This document shows positions 34,473-43,915 of a DNA stretch of 64,000 bases, piece by piece. The translations under genes were made by a program, and so were the position numbers. The notes under the pieces were generated by a model. It had not been told where the DNA came from, ran no database searches, and saw nothing but the letters and a program-made list of their open reading frames with translations. Each line of letters starts with the position of its first letter. Within the stretch, counting starts at the first letter, position 1. Source of the stretch: Achromobacter xylosoxidans A8 (GTDB taxonomy: Bacteria; Pseudomonadota; Gammaproteobacteria; Burkholderiales; Burkholderiaceae_B); the NCBI RefSeq assembly GCF_000165835.1, contig NC_014640.1, forward strand, positions 2,604,001-2,668,000, given 5' to 3'.

Positions 34473-35216
34473 TCAGGCGACGCCGCCGTTGGCGCGCAGG
34501 ATCTGGCCGTTGACCCAGCCGGCGTCGGGGCCTGCCAGGAACGACACCACGTTGGAGATGTCCTCGGGCTGGCCCAGGCGTTCCAGCGGCGGCATCTTGG
34601 CGTAGTGCTCGATCAGCTCGGGGCTCTTGCCGTTGAGGAAGAGTTCGGTGGCGACGGGACCGGGCGCCACGGCGTTGACGGTGATGCGGCGTCCGCGCAG
34701 TTCCTTGGCGAATACCTGGGTGAGGCTTTCGACCGCTGCCTTGCTGGCGATGTAGACGGAGTAGTTCGGCAGGTTGAGCGCGATGGTGGTACTGGACACG
34801 TTGACGATGCTGCCGCCGTCGGCCAGCCGGGTGGCGGCTTCGCGCAGCGTGTTGAAGGTGCCGCGGGTATTGATGCCGAAGGTCTGTTCGTAGAGTTCGT
34901 CGCTGGTCTCGGCCAGCGGCACCATCTTCAGGATGCCGGCGCTGTTGACCAGCACGTCGATGCGGCCGAGGCCGGCTTCGACCTGGTCGAACATGGCGCG
35001 CACCTCGGCGGCCTGCGACACGTCGGCGCGCACGGCCAGGGCGCGGCCGCCAGCCGCGCGGATTTCATCGGCCAGGGCCTCGGCTTCGGCGGCGCTGGAG
35101 GCGTAGTTGATGGCGACGGCGTGGCCGTCGCGCGCCAGGCGGCGGACGATGGCGGCGCCTATGCCGCGCGACCCGCCGGTGACGAGCGCAATGCGTTGCG
35201 TGGCCTGGATGTTCAT
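34473..35216 (-). CDS. Short-chain dehydrogenase/reductase
   Basis: A 247-residue classical SDR. The NAD(P)-binding TGGSRGIGAA is at about residues 14-23, NSAGIL at the NNAG position, catalytic Ser in VNVSSTT, and YSVYIASK gives the Tyr-x3-Lys pair. The end GPDAGWVNGQILRANGG is typical of the FabG-like group. It is divergent from the LysR gene at 35333. Substrate unknown. Confidence 0.88.
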   Translation of the reverse strand: MNIQATQRIALVTGGSRGIGAAIVRRLARDGHAVAINYASSAAEAEALADEIRAAGGRALAVRADVSQAAEVRAMFDQVEAGLGRIDVLVNSAGILKMVPLAETSDELYEQTFGINTRGTFNTLREAATRLADGGSIVNVSSTTIALNLPNYSVYIASKAAVESLTQVFAKELRGRRITVNAVAPGPVATELFLNGKSPELIEHYAKMPPLERLGQPEDISNVVSFLAGPDAGWVNGQILRANGGVA

Positions 35217-35332
35217 GTGGTATCTCCGGTTGGATAGGGGGGTGAGGCGTATCTTGAACTATTCCAGAAAAAAGATAATTACTCTATATTCGCTAACATA
35301 ATTTCATTTGTATTAATAATGGGCGACGAAGC

Positions 35333-36244
35333 ATGGATCGGTTCCAGGAAATGCAGGTGTTCGTGCGCATCGCCGAAAGGCGCAGCTTTTCCAAGGCCGC
35401 CGAGGATCTGCAGATCCCCCGGCCCACGGTCACCAATCTGGTCAAGCGGATGGAAGCGCGCCTGGGCGCCCGGCTGCTCGAACGGACCACGCGCCAGGTG
35501 CGCCTCACGCACGATGGCGAGGCCCATTACCGGCGCTGTGTGCGGCTGCTGGCGGATCTGGAAGAGGCCGATGGAGCCTTTCTGGATACCTCGCCCAAGG
35601 GCTTGCTGCGGGTCAATGCGCAGGGCACGCTGGCCCGGTTCTTCGTCATGCCGGGCCTGCCCGCGTTCCTGCAACGCTACCCCGACATCGTGCTGCAGCT
35701 GGGCGAGGACGACCGCCTGGTGGATCTGGTGCGCGAAGGGGTGGACTGCGTGCTGCGCACCGGCGCGCTGCAGGACTCGTCGCTGGTCGGGCGCCAGATC
35801 GCGCTGATGCCGCAAGTGACGGTGGCCAGCCCGGCCTATCTGGCGCGCTTCGGCGAGCCCCGGCGGCTGGAAGACCTGGAGGGCCATTGCGCGGTGGACT
35901 ACCTGTCCAGCGCCACGGGGCGCAGCCTGCCGCTGGATTTCATGGTCGATGGGCGCAACGTGCAGATGCGGCCCAGGGCCGTGGTCAGCGTCACCGGCGC
36001 GGAACTCTATACCGGCGCGGCGCTGGCCGGCCTGGGCCTGGTGCAGGTGCCGCGCTACCGCGTCGAACGCGAACTGGCGGCGGGTGAATTGAAGATCGTG
36101 CTGCCCGACGCGCCGCCCGCGCCCATGCCCGTGTCGGTGCTGTATCCGCAGAACCGCCAGGTATCGGCGCGGGTGCGCGTCTTCACGCAATGGCTGGCGG
36201 AGATCATCGCCGCCGGCCTGGCTCAGACGATGCCGGTCAGGTAG
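35333..36244 (+). CDS. LysR-family transcriptional regulator
   Basis: A 303-residue LysR protein of the CrgA/DsdC-like subgroup. The HTH is in RSFSKAAEDLQIPRPTVTNL (about residues 17-36), and the start MDRFQEMQVFVRIAE is typical. It is divergent from the SDR gene and probably regulates it. Its 3' end overlaps the convergent permease gene by 22 bp (36223-36244), so antisense pairing of the two transcripts is possible. Confidence 0.87.
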   Translation: MDRFQEMQVFVRIAERRSFSKAAEDLQIPRPTVTNLVKRMEARLGARLLERTTRQVRLTHDGEAHYRRCVRLLADLEEADGAFLDTSPKGLLRVNAQGTLARFFVMPGLPAFLQRYPDIVLQLGEDDRLVDLVREGVDCVLRTGALQDSSLVGRQIALMPQVTVASPAYLARFGEPRRLEDLEGHCAVDYLSSATGRSLPLDFMVDGRNVQMRPRAVVSVTGAELYTGAALAGLGLVQVPRYRVERELAAGELKIVLPDAPPAPMPVSVLYPQNRQVSARVRVFTQWLAEIIAAGLAQTMPVR

Positions 36245-37617
36245 TACACCGCAATCGCCAGGAAGACCGATGTGGTCGATATCAAGGTGATGGCGAAGAT
36301 GTCGCCATAGGACTGGCGGTGCGTCAGGCCGGTGACCGCCAGCAGGGTGATGACCGCGCCGTTGTGCGGCAGCGTGTCCATGCCGCCGCTGGCCATGGCG
36401 GCGATCCGGTGCAGCACTTCCATCGGGATGCCCGCCGCGTGAGCGCTGTCGATGAAGGTCTGCGCCATCGCCGCCAGCGCAATGCTCATGCCGCCCGAGG
36501 CCGAGCCGGTGATGCCGGCCAGCGAGGTCACGGCCACCGCTTCGCCCACCAGGGGATCGGGGATGGCCTTGAGCGCGTCGGCGACCAGCAGGAAGCCGGG
36601 CAGGGCGGCGATGACGCCGCCAAAGCCGTATTCCGCCGCCGTGTTCATCGAAGCCAGCAGCGCGCCGGACACCGCGTTCTTGCTGCCTTCGGCGAAGTGC
36701 GCCTTGATGCCGCGGAACGAGAACAGCAGGATGGTGACGATGCCCGCGATCAGCGCGCCCATCACCGCCCACAGCGCCACCTGGTCTTCGGCGTTGACGG
36801 GCATGGGCTTGGGCAGGCCAGGCAGCGCGACTTCGGAGCCGGCTGGATACCAGCCCGGAATCCAGCGCGTGAGCAGGTAGTTGGCAACGCCCACCACCAC
36901 CAGCGGCAGCAGCGCGATCAGCGGATGGTGCTCGCGTTCGTTGGGTGGCGTGACCGGCTCGTTGCGCAGGTCCGTGCCATAGGTCTCGCCGGCGGCGGCC
37001 GCGCGTTTGCGCCGCCACTCCAGATAGGCGATGCCGACGCTCAGCGTGAAGCAGGCGCCGATCAGGCCCAGCCAGGGCGCGGCCCAGGTGGTGGTTTCGA
37101 AGAAGGTTGTGGGGATGATGTTCTGGATCTGCGGCGTGCCGGGCAGAGCGGTCATGGTGAAGGTGAACGCGCCCAGGGCGATCGCGCCCGGCATCAGTCG
37201 CTTCGGGATGCCGCCCTGGCGGAACATCTCGGCCGCGAACGGGTACACCGCGAACACCACCACGAACAGCGACACGCCGCCATAGGTCAGCACCGCGCAG
37301 ACCAGCACGATGGCCATGATGGCGCGCTCGGCCCCGATCAGGCGCAGCACCGCCTGCACGATGGCGCGCGAAAAGCCCGACAGCTCGATCAGCTTGCCGA
37401 ACACGGCGCCCAGCAGGAACACGGGAAAGTAGAGTTTGGCGAAGCCCGCCATGCGCTCCATGAAGATGCCCGAGAATACGGGCGCCAGCGCCGACGGGTC
37501 GGTCAGCAGCACCGCGCCCATGGCCGCGATGGGTGCGCACAGGATCACGCTGTAGCCGCGATACGCCGCCAGCATCAGAAATGCCAGCGCCGCCACCACG
37601 ATGAACAATCCGGTCAT
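36223..37617 (-). CDS. GntP-family permease
   Basis: A 464-residue inner-membrane permease with about 12-13 hydrophobic segments, of the gluconate:H+ symporter (GntP)/CitMHS-like type. Family features are GYSVILCAPIAAMGAVLL, ALPGTPQIQNIIPT and GITGSASGGMSIAL. CTGGAG precedes the ATG at 37617. Probable substrate is a hydroxy acid or short-chain carboxylate; which one cannot be read. It converges on the LysR gene. Confidence 0.85.
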   Translation of the reverse strand: MTGLFIVVAALAFLMLAAYRGYSVILCAPIAAMGAVLLTDPSALAPVFSGIFMERMAGFAKLYFPVFLLGAVFGKLIELSGFSRAIVQAVLRLIGAERAIMAIVLVCAVLTYGGVSLFVVVFAVYPFAAEMFRQGGIPKRLMPGAIALGAFTFTMTALPGTPQIQNIIPTTFFETTTWAAPWLGLIGACFTLSVGIAYLEWRRKRAAAAGETYGTDLRNEPVTPPNEREHHPLIALLPLVVVGVANYLLTRWIPGWYPAGSEVALPGLPKPMPVNAEDQVALWAVMGALIAGIVTILLFSFRGIKAHFAEGSKNAVSGALLASMNTAAEYGFGGVIAALPGFLLVADALKAIPDPLVGEAVAVTSLAGITGSASGGMSIALAAMAQTFIDSAHAAGIPMEVLHRIAAMASGGMDTLPHNGAVITLLAVTGLTHRQSYGDIFAITLISTTSVFLAIAVYYLTGIV

Positions 37618-37708
37618 TCGATACTCCAGGAATGAAGAGATAAGGGGTGGGAACAGGGCCTACACCTTACCGCATGAAACCGGATGTCTTGCTTGCAGCG
37701 GCCGGGAT

Positions 37709-38518
37709 TCAGCGTTCCAGCAGCGCCTGTGCCTGGCGCGCGATGTCCAGGTCGATCGTGGCATCCTCGCCGCCGCTCATGAACCAGGCGGCGGATAGCC
37801 CGCACCAGGCCAGGATCCATTGCAGCAGCCGGCGGCGTTCCAGGCCCGACTGCGCGACTACCAACTCCAGCCGCCGTTCGAAGCGCCCGGGCGCGATGGC
37901 CACGGGTGGAACCGGATCCGCCAGATCCGGGTTGCAGAAGATGTTGGCGTAGTCGAAGGCGCGCTCCCCATGCAGGCGCTTGGGGTCGATGACCAGCCAG
38001 CCACGCTCGCCGAAGTCCAGGATGTTGTCATGGTGCACGTCGCCGTGCAGCACCGTCAGGTCGCGCGGACTGTCGAGCAGGGCGCGGGCGTGGCGGGCGC
38101 TGTGCGCCAGGATGCCGCCTTGCGCTTGGGCCATGGGCCATAGTTCCTCGAACCATTCCTCCAGTGGGCGCAGCGCGGGCAGAGGCCGGGCGCGCGGCGC
38201 ATGCAGATCCTTCAGCACGCCGCAGATGATGCGGGTGGCCTCGTCGTCGCGCCCGTTGCGGGCGTATTCGGCCAGCGAGCGCGTGCCCGTGGCCCGCTCC
38301 AGCAGGATGGCCTCGCCGTCATGGGCCAGCACCCGCGCGGCGCCCTGGCCGTCCCACCAGCGCATCAGCACGCCGCCTTGTTTCTCGTCTTCTTCGTGCG
38401 AGACCTTGAGCATGGCGGGCTGGCCGCGATGCCGCACCGGCAGCAACTGGGCCGCGCGGGTGACGATGGGGGCGCCGTCGGGCAGCAGTTGCCAGCGGGA
38501 GAGGTAGGTCTCGAACAT
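37709..38518 (-). CDS. APH(6)/hydroxyurea-type phosphotransferase-like protein
   Basis: A 269-residue kinase-like protein of the aminoglycoside/hydroxyurea phosphotransferase family. The catalytic loop VLHGDVHHDNILDF (about residues 154-167) and the metal-binding DPKRLHGERAFDYAN are intact, and the N-lobe Lys is probably in PAMLKVSHEE. Chromosomal members often have no proven resistance role, so a resistance phenotype should not be assumed. It is in the same orientation as the MFS and amidase genes upstream, 28 bp after the MFS stop. Confidence 0.8.
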   Translation of the reverse strand: MFETYLSRWQLLPDGAPIVTRAAQLLPVRHRGQPAMLKVSHEEDEKQGGVLMRWWDGQGAARVLAHDGEAILLERATGTRSLAEYARNGRDDEATRIICGVLKDLHAPRARPLPALRPLEEWFEELWPMAQAQGGILAHSARHARALLDSPRDLTVLHGDVHHDNILDFGERGWLVIDPKRLHGERAFDYANIFCNPDLADPVPPVAIAPGRFERRLELVVAQSGLERRRLLQWILAWCGLSAAWFMSGGEDATIDLDIARQAQALLER

Positions 38519-38546
38519 GGGGGGGCGGGAAGCGCTTCGGAGGCTC

Positions 38547-39836
38547 CTATAGTAGTGCGCGGCGCGCGTCCTCCGCCGGCCTGGCCTGCGTAGCGCCTTG
38601 GCACGGCAGCAGGCCGGTGACCGCCGCCGCTACCGCATTGCCCGCCGCGCTGGCGATAATGGGCAGCAGGTAGGAACCGCTGAGGTCATAGGCATAGCCA
38701 GCCGCCACCGGCCCGATCAAGGTGCCGAACGCCACGCTGGTGTAAAGCGCGCCGATGATGCCGCTGACATGGCGGCCGCCGAAATAATCCATGGCCACCG
38801 CCGGCATCAACGCGACCCAGCCGCCGTAGAACGCGCCGAATACCAGGGCGAACAGCGCCAGCGTCCAGAACTGGCCGCAAGCGCCCCACAGCGCCAGCGT
38901 TGCGGCCATGCCGGCATACATCGCGGCGAGCGAGGCGCGCCGGCCCATACGGTCGGCCAACGTGCCCAACAGGAACCGGCCCGCCGTGCTGCCCACGCCC
39001 ACCATGCCCAGCAGCAGCACGGCCAGTCCTGGCGCGATGCCATGATCCAGCGCGTACGGAATGAGATGCACGAAGGGCACGAAGACGCCGAAGGCGCCAG
39101 CCATGCTTGCCAGGTACAGCAGGACGAAGACCTTGCTGCGGATGGCGGCGCGCACCGGCACGCCGGCCGGCGCGGATGCCGCCGTTGCGCAAGCAGGCGC
39201 GGCGTCGCCGTCGGGCCGCAGGCCGCGGTCCTGCGGCGAGTTCTCCACCCAGAACGCCGCCGCGCAGCCCAGGACCGCCACCACGGCCGCCAGCGCCAGA
39301 TAGGCGGCGCGCCAGCCCCACAGCGCTATCAGCGCGGAAGCCAGCGGCGGCACCAGCAGCGTGCCCACGCCTATGCCGCTGACGGCCAGCCCCGAGGCCA
39401 GCCCGCGCCGGCGCAGGAACCAGCGCTGGACCGCGCCTATCACCGGCACATAGGCGCAGCCCACGCCCAGCCCGACGCCCAGGCCATAAGCCAGGTAGAT
39501 CTGCATCATGTCCTGTGCGGCGCTGGCGAGCGCCAGCCCCAACGCCACCAGCAGCATGCCTATCCATGCCATGCGGCGCGAGCCATAGCGGTCCGCCAGG
39601 GGACCGCTGATCACGCCGAAACCGAAGTAGAGGAAGCCCGCCAGCGAGAACACCAGCGACACCGCGCCGCGCGTGGCGGCGAAGTCGCGCTGCAAGGCTT
39701 CGACAAAGGCGCTGAAGGAATAGGCGCTGCCGAAGCCCAGCAAAGTAATGGCGAAGGCCGCGGCCACTACCCGCCAACCGTGGAAGATCCGGCCGGCGGA
39801 GGCTGGGGCGGCGCTGTGTTGCGCATGCATGTTCAT
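38547..39836 (-). CDS. MFS transporter (monocarboxylate/OFA-like)
   Basis: A 429-residue major-facilitator protein with 12 predicted helices. GWRVVAAAFAITLLGFGSAYSFSAF at the start and GPLADRYGSRRMAWIG in loop 2-3 are typical of the monocarboxylate/oxalate-formate-antiporter group. The start at 39836 is 8 bp after the amidase stop, so it is co-transcribed with it and presumably carries the amidase's substrate or product. GEGG-type upstream extension rejected because it lies inside the amidase gene. Confidence 0.86.
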   Translation of the reverse strand: MNMHAQHSAAPASAGRIFHGWRVVAAAFAITLLGFGSAYSFSAFVEALQRDFAATRGAVSLVFSLAGFLYFGFGVISGPLADRYGSRRMAWIGMLLVALGLALASAAQDMMQIYLAYGLGVGLGVGCAYVPVIGAVQRWFLRRRGLASGLAVSGIGVGTLLVPPLASALIALWGWRAAYLALAAVVAVLGCAAAFWVENSPQDRGLRPDGDAAPACATAASAPAGVPVRAAIRSKVFVLLYLASMAGAFGVFVPFVHLIPYALDHGIAPGLAVLLLGMVGVGSTAGRFLLGTLADRMGRRASLAAMYAGMAATLALWGACGQFWTLALFALVFGAFYGGWVALMPAVAMDYFGGRHVSGIIGALYTSVAFGTLIGPVAAGYAYDLSGSYLLPIIASAAGNAVAAAVTGLLPCQGATQARPAEDARRALL

Positions 39837-39844
39837 CGTCGGCC

Positions 39845-41272
39845 TCACGTCGCTGGCCGGCACAGGTGCCAGTCCGTGGCCGCCTGGAATGCCGCGCCCA
39901 GCCGGAACAGCACAGGCTCGCCCAGATGCGCCGCCACCAGTTGCAGCCCCATCGGCATCCCTGCCTGGCACTGGCCGGCGGGCAGCGTCAGGCAGGGATG
40001 GCCCGTCATGTCGAACACGCAGGTATAGCGCTGCAGGGCTTCGACCAGTGCGGGCTGCTGGCCCAGCACGCTTACAGCATTCAGGGTCAGCGGCGGCATG
40101 GGCTGTACCGGCGTCAGCAGCGCGTCGACCTTGGCGAACAGGGCGTCGACCTGGCCGCGCATGGCCATGCGGCGCAACAGAATGCGCTGGTAGGCCAGGC
40201 CCGGCAGCGCGTGGCCCGCCTCGATCACGCCGGCCAGCACCGATCCGTATTCCGCCTTGCGCGAGGGATAGGTGGCGGCGTGTGCAAGGGCCGCTTCCAC
40301 CGCGCAGAGCGGCGCCCAATCGCGCACGGCCTGCGCGGCGTCATCAGAGGGGAAGCGCAACGGCACCAGGGTCGCGCCCAGCTGGTCGAAAACCTGCATG
40401 GCCGCCGTCATCATGCGCTGAGTCTGCGGATCGACCTCGCTGGCGTTCCAGTCTGGATCCACGCCGATCCGCAAGCCGTCAATCGGCGCTTCGGCTTCCT
40501 GCGCGTAGCGCGGGACGGGCGCTTGCAGCGCCGTCGGATCCGCCGGGTCGGGGCCGGCGATCGCCTCCAGCAGTACTGCGGCGTCCTGCGCGCTGCGCGC
40601 GATGACGCCGGCATGATCCAGCGAAGCAGCAAGTTCGAATACGCCGTGGCGGCTGACGCGGCCCCAGGTGGGCTTGATGCCGGTCAGCCCGGTGGCGGCG
40701 CAGGGCCAGCGTATGGAGCCGCCGGTGTCCGACGCGGTCGCGCCAAAGCACAGGCCCGCAGCCGTCGCCACCGCCGATCCGCTGGATGAAATACCGGTCC
40801 AGTAGTCCGCATTCCATGGGTTGCGCGGCGGCGCGACGCTCGGGTGGTGATCGGAGTACGCGCCTTCGGTCATCTGCAACTGCCCCAGCAGCACCGCGCC
40901 CGCGTCGCGCAGGCGGCGGACCACCGTGGCGTCGTGATCCGCGGGCGTGTCGCGGTGGATGGCGGTGCCGGCGGCGGTCGGTACGCCTTTGCGGCGGAAC
41001 AGGTCTTTCAGTCCGACGGGCACGCCATGCAGGGGACCGCGATAGTGTCCCTGCCGTATCTCGGTTTCCGCCACCTGCGCCTCTTGCAGTGCGGACGCCG
41101 CCGTCACGCAGGCATAGCTGCGCAGCTCGCCGTCCAAGGCCTCGATGCGCCGCAACTGGGCGAGCGTGATCTCTACCGGCGAGACCTCCCCCGACCGGAT
41201 CAGGGCGGCGAGCGCGAGCAGGCCCAGGTGGTGCGGGCCGGCTGTTTCCTTGATAATTTCCGTATAGTTCAT
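39845..41272 (-). CDS. Amidase signature family hydrolase
   Basis: A 475-residue amidase-signature enzyme with the Ser-cisSer-Lys triad: K89 (VGLKDLF), the cis-Ser in TGISSSGSA near 162-163 and nucleophile S186 (ASDTGGSIRW). Length is normal. It is divergent from a LysR gene with a clear dyad between them and followed by an MFS transporter gene, forming a small amide-utilisation unit. Substrate unknown; GatA function is unlikely because gatB and gatC are absent. Confidence 0.87.
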   Translation of the reverse strand: MNYTEIIKETAGPHHLGLLALAALIRSGEVSPVEITLAQLRRIEALDGELRSYACVTAASALQEAQVAETEIRQGHYRGPLHGVPVGLKDLFRRKGVPTAAGTAIHRDTPADHDATVVRRLRDAGAVLLGQLQMTEGAYSDHHPSVAPPRNPWNADYWTGISSSGSAVATAAGLCFGATASDTGGSIRWPCAATGLTGIKPTWGRVSRHGVFELAASLDHAGVIARSAQDAAVLLEAIAGPDPADPTALQAPVPRYAQEAEAPIDGLRIGVDPDWNASEVDPQTQRMMTAAMQVFDQLGATLVPLRFPSDDAAQAVRDWAPLCAVEAALAHAATYPSRKAEYGSVLAGVIEAGHALPGLAYQRILLRRMAMRGQVDALFAKVDALLTPVQPMPPLTLNAVSVLGQQPALVEALQRYTCVFDMTGHPCLTLPAGQCQAGMPMGLQLVAAHLGEPVLFRLGAAFQAATDWHLCRPAT

Positions 41273-41297
41273 CTATTCTTTATCTGTCTTGGATTCA

Positions 41298-41324
41298 ATA
41301 GGAAGTGTTCAAGTTAATTCCTAT
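41298..41324. promoter_or_regulatory. Inverted repeat ATAGGAA-N13-TTCCTAT in the amidase/LysR divergent region
   Basis: A perfect 7-bp dyad with a 13-bp spacer, in AT-rich DNA between the divergent genes, 25 bp before the amidase start. Size and place suit a LysR-type binding site. Confidence 0.55.
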
Positions 41325-41395
41325 AATTCTGCAAGACAAACCACGATTTCTATCCTGAATGGATTAGAAAAACTAAATAATTGATTGCAAGCGCC

Positions 41396-42283
41396 ATGAC
41401 CGCTCCGCGACTCCCTCCGCTTAACGCGCTGCGCGCCTTCGAGGCCGCGGCCCGCCATCTGTCCGTGAAGGATGCGGCACAGGAACTGTGCGTGACGCCC
41501 GGCGCAGTCAGCCAGATGATCAAGTCGCTTGAGCAGCATCTGGGCGTGGCCCTGTTCCAGCGCGTGAACCGCGGCATTCAGCTGACGGATGCTGGACACG
41601 GGTTTCTGCCGCCGGTGCGCAACGCCTTCCGCCAGATCCTGGCCGCGTCCGCTCGTATTGCCTTGCCTTCAGAGAGCCGCGTACTCACGGTCAGCACCAC
41701 TGCGTTCTTCGCGTCGGCCTGGCTGGTTCCCCGGTTGCATGACTTCCACGCCCGTCATCCGCAGATCGATCTGCAGATCGTCACCAGCAACGCGCTGGCC
41801 GCATTCGGCCGGGACGGCGCGGACATTGCCATCCGCCACGGACTGGGCCGCTACCCGGGGCTGCAAAGCGAACATCTGCTGACCGTCGAGGTCGTGCCAG
41901 TCGCGTCGGCCGGTCTGGTGGCGAAATTGGGCATGCCGGCAGGCGCGCTGGATTTGCTGCGCTGGCCGCGGGTACATGACGAGGCGCGCAGCGGCTGGCA
42001 ACTGTGGTTTGCGGCGCAGGGCCTGGAAGATGTGGGCATGCCAAGGGGGCCCGCGTTCGACGATGGCAGCCTGCTGCTGCAGGCGGTGGCCGCGGGCCAG
42101 GGCGCGGGCTTGCTGCCGCTGGCGATGGTGCGGGACGAATTGGCGGCGGGACGCCTGGTCAGGCTGGCCGGCGACGCTTGGCTGGAAGAATTCGGCTATT
42201 ACCTGGTGTGGCCGGGTCGGGGCGCCATGCCTGGCAAGGCGCAGGTGTTCCGCGACTGGCTGCTGGAAAGCGTGGCGGTTTGA
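41396..42283 (+). CDS. LysR-family regulator (GcvA-like)
   Basis: A 295-residue LysR regulator with the GcvA/AmpR-like start PRLPPLNALRAFEAAARHLS and HTH in VKDAAQELCVTPGAVSQMIK. The effector domain is about residues 90-292. Start ATG 41396 is preferred over an in-frame TTG at 41381. Divergent from, and probably regulator of, the amidase/MFS operon. Confidence 0.87.
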   Translation: MTAPRLPPLNALRAFEAAARHLSVKDAAQELCVTPGAVSQMIKSLEQHLGVALFQRVNRGIQLTDAGHGFLPPVRNAFRQILAASARIALPSESRVLTVSTTAFFASAWLVPRLHDFHARHPQIDLQIVTSNALAAFGRDGADIAIRHGLGRYPGLQSEHLLTVEVVPVASAGLVAKLGMPAGALDLLRWPRVHDEARSGWQLWFAAQGLEDVGMPRGPAFDDGSLLLQAVAAGQGAGLLPLAMVRDELAAGRLVRLAGDAWLEEFGYYLVWPGRGAMPGKAQVFRDWLLESVAV

Positions 42284-42317
42284 GGAAAGCCGGATCCGCC
42301 ACCGGCATGCGGCGGCC

Positions 42318-42758
42318 TTAGAGCGCCGCCGACAGCGCCGCTGCCTTGCGCGCCAGTTCCGCCACGCCGAAGCTGGTCGCGAGCGAGTGCTCGTCCAGTT
42401 CTTCCAGCGATACCCAGCGGGCGTCGGCGGCGTCGTCGCCCGCTACCGGTTCGCCCGCTTGCCAGCGGCACAGCACGGCGATCAGGATGAAGTGGCGGCG
42501 CAGTGCGCCCGCGTCGTCGCGGTCGTAGACGTCGACGGCGTCGAACACATGCAGCGGCTCGGCGCGCACGCCGGTTTCTTCCAGCAGCTCGCGTGCGGCA
42601 GCGGCATGGAGGCTTTCGCCTGCATCGATCTTGCCGCCGGGAAAGGCCCATCGGCCCTGGTCCGGTGGGTTGGCGCGGCGCACCAGCAGCACGCGGCCGT
42701 CGCGGACGACTGCGGCGATGGTGGCGGCGATGGGGCGCTGGGGGGAGGGCGCGGTCAT
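42318..42758 (-). CDS. Nudix hydrolase
   Basis: A 146-residue Nudix protein. The Nudix box GGKIDAGESLHAAAARELLE continues with ETGV (about residues 41-64) and is complete, with the REUxEE metal-binding glutamates. It hydrolyses a nucleoside-diphosphate derivative; MutT-like 8-oxo-dGTP or ADP-ribose activity is possible. It is a single gene between two LysR genes. Confidence 0.86.
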   Translation of the reverse strand: MTAPSPQRPIAATIAAVVRDGRVLLVRRANPPDQGRWAFPGGKIDAGESLHAAAARELLEETGVRAEPLHVFDAVDVYDRDDAGALRRHFILIAVLCRWQAGEPVAGDDAADARWVSLEELDEHSLATSFGVAELARKAAALSAAL

Positions 42759-42908
42759 GCGTGCTTCCTTTCTATGGCGACGGCCTTGGGTATGTCAGGG
42801 TACGCCAAGCGGGTCTTAGCGCAAATCCCCGTAGTGCCGGACGGGTCCCTGGTGCACACTGTCAGCCGCGCCGGCATGAGCGCATCGAATAGGGGGCGGG
42901 AGGGCAGC

Positions 42909-43784
42909 ATGGATACACCGGACCGGCAGTTGCGTTATTTCCTGCGCATCGCGGAACTCAAATCGCTATCGCGCGCGGCGGAGGACCTGGATCAGACCCA
43001 GTCCGGGCTGAGCCGGCAGTTGGCGGCGCTGGAGGCCCACGTGGGCAAGCCGCTGTTCACCCGCACCGGGCGCGGCGTGGAGCTGACCGAGGCGGGCGCG
43101 CGCCTGTTGGATGGCATCCAGCCGGCCTACCGCAACATAGACCGGGTGCTGGAGGCCGTGCGCCAGCGCGAGGGCGTGACGCAGGGGACGGTCCGGCTTG
43201 CCACCGTGCATACGCTCAGCTACTACTTCATGGCCGAGGTGGTGGCCAGTTTCGTCAGCAGCCATGAACACGTGAACCTGTCCGTGATGGGCCGCAGTTC
43301 GCCCGAGGTGGTGGCGCTGGTGGAAAGCGGCAAGGCCGACGTGGGCTTCGTCTATGACGCGGCGGTGGCGTCGGACAACCTGGCGTCGGCCACGCTGTTC
43401 GATGACGACATGTGCCTGATCGTGCGCGGCGACGTGCCACTGCCGGACGACGTCGACCTGGCCGGCATGGATCTGCGGCTGGTGGGCTTCCCGCCGCACT
43501 ACGCGCTGCGCAAGATGATCCACAGCGCGGGGCTGGAGCCCGAGTTCGCGGCCGAGGCCGAAACCATCGACGCCATGCTCAAGCTGGTGTCCTCGGGCGT
43601 GGGCGCCTGCATTCTTCCGTCCCGTATTCCCGACAAGCTGCTGACCGAGTACGGGCTGCGCAAGGTCCGGGTCCGTAGCCCCATCTTGCGGCGCCGCGTG
43701 GTCGCGATCACCCTGGCCAACCGGCAACCCCTGCCGCTGGTGCGCGATTTGCTGGCCGTCGCGCACCGCATCGCGGCGCGCTAA
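42909..43784 (+). CDS. LysR-family transcriptional regulator
   Basis: A 291-residue LysR regulator (CynR/CbbR-like effector domain). The HTH is in LKSLSRAAEDLDQTQSGLSRQ (split: residues about 17-37). ATG 42909 follows GGGAGGG. It lies 131 bp upstream of, and in the same direction as, the aldolase/MHS/DsbA-like operon it probably controls. Confidence 0.85.
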   Translation: MDTPDRQLRYFLRIAELKSLSRAAEDLDQTQSGLSRQLAALEAHVGKPLFTRTGRGVELTEAGARLLDGIQPAYRNIDRVLEAVRQREGVTQGTVRLATVHTLSYYFMAEVVASFVSSHEHVNLSVMGRSSPEVVALVESGKADVGFVYDAAVASDNLASATLFDDDMCLIVRGDVPLPDDVDLAGMDLRLVGFPPHYALRKMIHSAGLEPEFAAEAETIDAMLKLVSSGVGACILPSRIPDKLLTEYGLRKVRVRSPILRRRVVAITLANRQPLPLVRDLLAVAHRIAAR

Positions 43785-43915
43785 CCGTCCCGGCGGACTC
43801 GAATAGCAGCTATGACCCTGGCTGCATGGCTGTATCGCGGCTGGTTTTCCATACTGTGCATACCTCGCGCGGCGTCCGGTGGCGCTGATGACGCGGGCAA
43901 TACACAGGGGAAGAC

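Noticed and set aside
37709..38518. Aminoglycoside resistance gene
   Set aside because: The kinase motifs are present, but the gene sits beside metabolic transport genes with no mobile element or resistance context, so resistance is not supported.
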